Source of the DNA: Chlorobiota bacterium
GTDB taxonomy: Bacteria > Bacteroidota > Ignavibacteria > Ignavibacteriales > Melioribacteraceae
Direction: 5' to 3'
NCBI GenBank assembly: GCA_013151245.1
Contig: JAADIR010000095.1
Span: 1 to 33,920 of the forward strand
Length of the DNA: 33,920 nt
Made by a program: the position numbers and the translations under genes. Positions 33,573 through 33,920 of this stretch are shown here, piece by piece. A model generated the notes under the pieces. It saw only the letters and a list, made by a program, of their open reading frames with translations, did no database searches and was not told where the DNA came from. How positions within the stretch are numbered: the stretch's first letter is position 1; the number at the start of each line of letters is the position of its first letter.

Positions 33573-33739
33573 TATTTAATTCATTTGAGCTGATTGATTT
33601 AATATTTTACAAATTTTAAGTTTTCGGAGTTCTTTCAGATCGCTTCGCTACGTTCGCGACGACTACAAATAAAATTTCCATCATATTCGTCGCAGAAAAT
33701 TCTCCATCCGGCTTCGCTATGCTTCGCCGCGATAAATTC
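33573..33739. other. Intergenic region with short GC-rich repeat-like runs
   Basis: Contains cgcttcgctacgttcgcg and ggcttcgctatgcttcgccgcg, two similar hairpin-prone runs about 70 bp apart, and the phrase aattctcaattatccattg, similar to gagaattatccattctcc at about 26840. No gene is visible. Confidence 0.4.
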
Positions 33740-33920
33740 TCAATTATCCATTGTTCTTACGGGAATTACGATAATCACGCTTGTGCGAACGCGTTCGCCG
33801 TTTTTTATTCCCGGGTTGAAGCGGGCGTCGAGAATAGCGACTTCCGCCGCTTCGTCGCAGCCGTAGCCTAAGCCTTGAATAACGTGAGTGTCGCGCACGT
33901 TGCCGTATTTGTCGATATCG
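33740..33920 (-). CDS. Partial protein with TonB C-terminal domain (cut by right edge)
   Basis: The minus strand is open from the window edge to a TGA at 33742-33740. It encodes DIDKYGNVRDTHVIQGLGYG and then CDEAAEVAILDARFNPGIKNGERVRTSVIIVIPV, the last ~60 residues. This is the TonB C-terminal pattern (xDxxGxVxxxxVxxGxGxGCDEAA...xxxxFxPGxxxGxxVxxxxxxPV), which contacts TonB-box receptors or serves as a general energy-transducer or periplasmic binding module. The rest of the protein, including any membrane anchor, lies outside the window. Because it is cut, it is absent from the ORF track. It converges on the M49 gene. Confidence 0.87.
   Translation of the reverse strand, partial: DIDKYGNVRDTHVIQGLGYGCDEAAEVAILDARFNPGIKNGERVRTSVIIVIPVRTMDN

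Noticed and set aside
1-33920. CRISPR arrays, rRNA genes, prophage genes, replication origin
   Set aside because: No regularly spaced direct repeats, rRNA-like sequence, phage structural gene or DnaA-box cluster was seen.

Overview
The window is a low-GC bacterial chromosome segment, densely coding, and looks like the Bacteroidota/Ignavibacteriota (Chlorobi-Ignavibacteria) lineage. The reasons are a 2,285-residue SprA/Sov-type outer-membrane protein next to a PorX-type response regulator with a PglZ domain (both type IX secretion components), the PorX-TsaE gene order typical of this group, a DUF1573 periplasmic protein, a GAMEH-type M1 peptidase, and an M49 peptidase with the five-residue HEISH motif. 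The lineage is inferred from gene content only.

Layout. Positions 1-800 hold the start of a minus-strand ORF running off the left edge and an orphan HigA-like antitoxin whose homology begins upstream of any ATG/GTG/TTG. Positions 803-3303 (+) hold a 599-aa protein resembling FMN TIM-barrel nitronate monooxygenase-type enzymes, then an M50B-like membrane metallopeptidase. Positions 3422-14700 (-) look like one long transcription unit read sprA > porX > tsaE > tsaB > DUF1573 > accD, closed by a clear intrinsic terminator. Upstream on the same strand are alanine dehydrogenase, an acetyl-CoA hydrolase/CoA-transferase and a PPP-type phosphatase (14850-18033).

Positions 18396-20609 are the accessory part. 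They hold a 'mobile mystery protein' A/B pair (Xre-type regulator plus Fic protein) with a perfect inverted repeat at its start. After about 550 non-coding bases comes a tRNA-Leu(CAG) cluster: one intact gene, one full-length pseudogene and one 5' fragment. Both damaged copies carry the same 20-bp near-palindrome at the same D-loop position, and a small GIY-YIG nuclease gene lies between the pseudogene and the intact gene.

Positions 20610-25481 (-) carry envelope and peptide functions: PBP1A, an LpxH-type UDP-diacylglucosamine hydrolase and an M1 peptidase. Positions 25570-33453 (+) carry glgC, a 1,593-aa fusion of an acyl-CoA-synthetase-like domain, an uncharacterised middle and a GNAT domain, and a lipoprotein dipeptidyl-peptidase-III homologue followed by a strong terminator. 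The right edge cuts a minus-strand gene ending in a TonB C-terminal domain.

Most of the window is housekeeping and envelope biology. The parts most worth a second look are the tRNA-Leu/palindrome/GIY-YIG cluster, the large ligase-GNAT fusion, the Fic/regulator pair with its operator-like repeat, and two genes (sprA, higA-like) whose apparent starts lack a canonical start codon.
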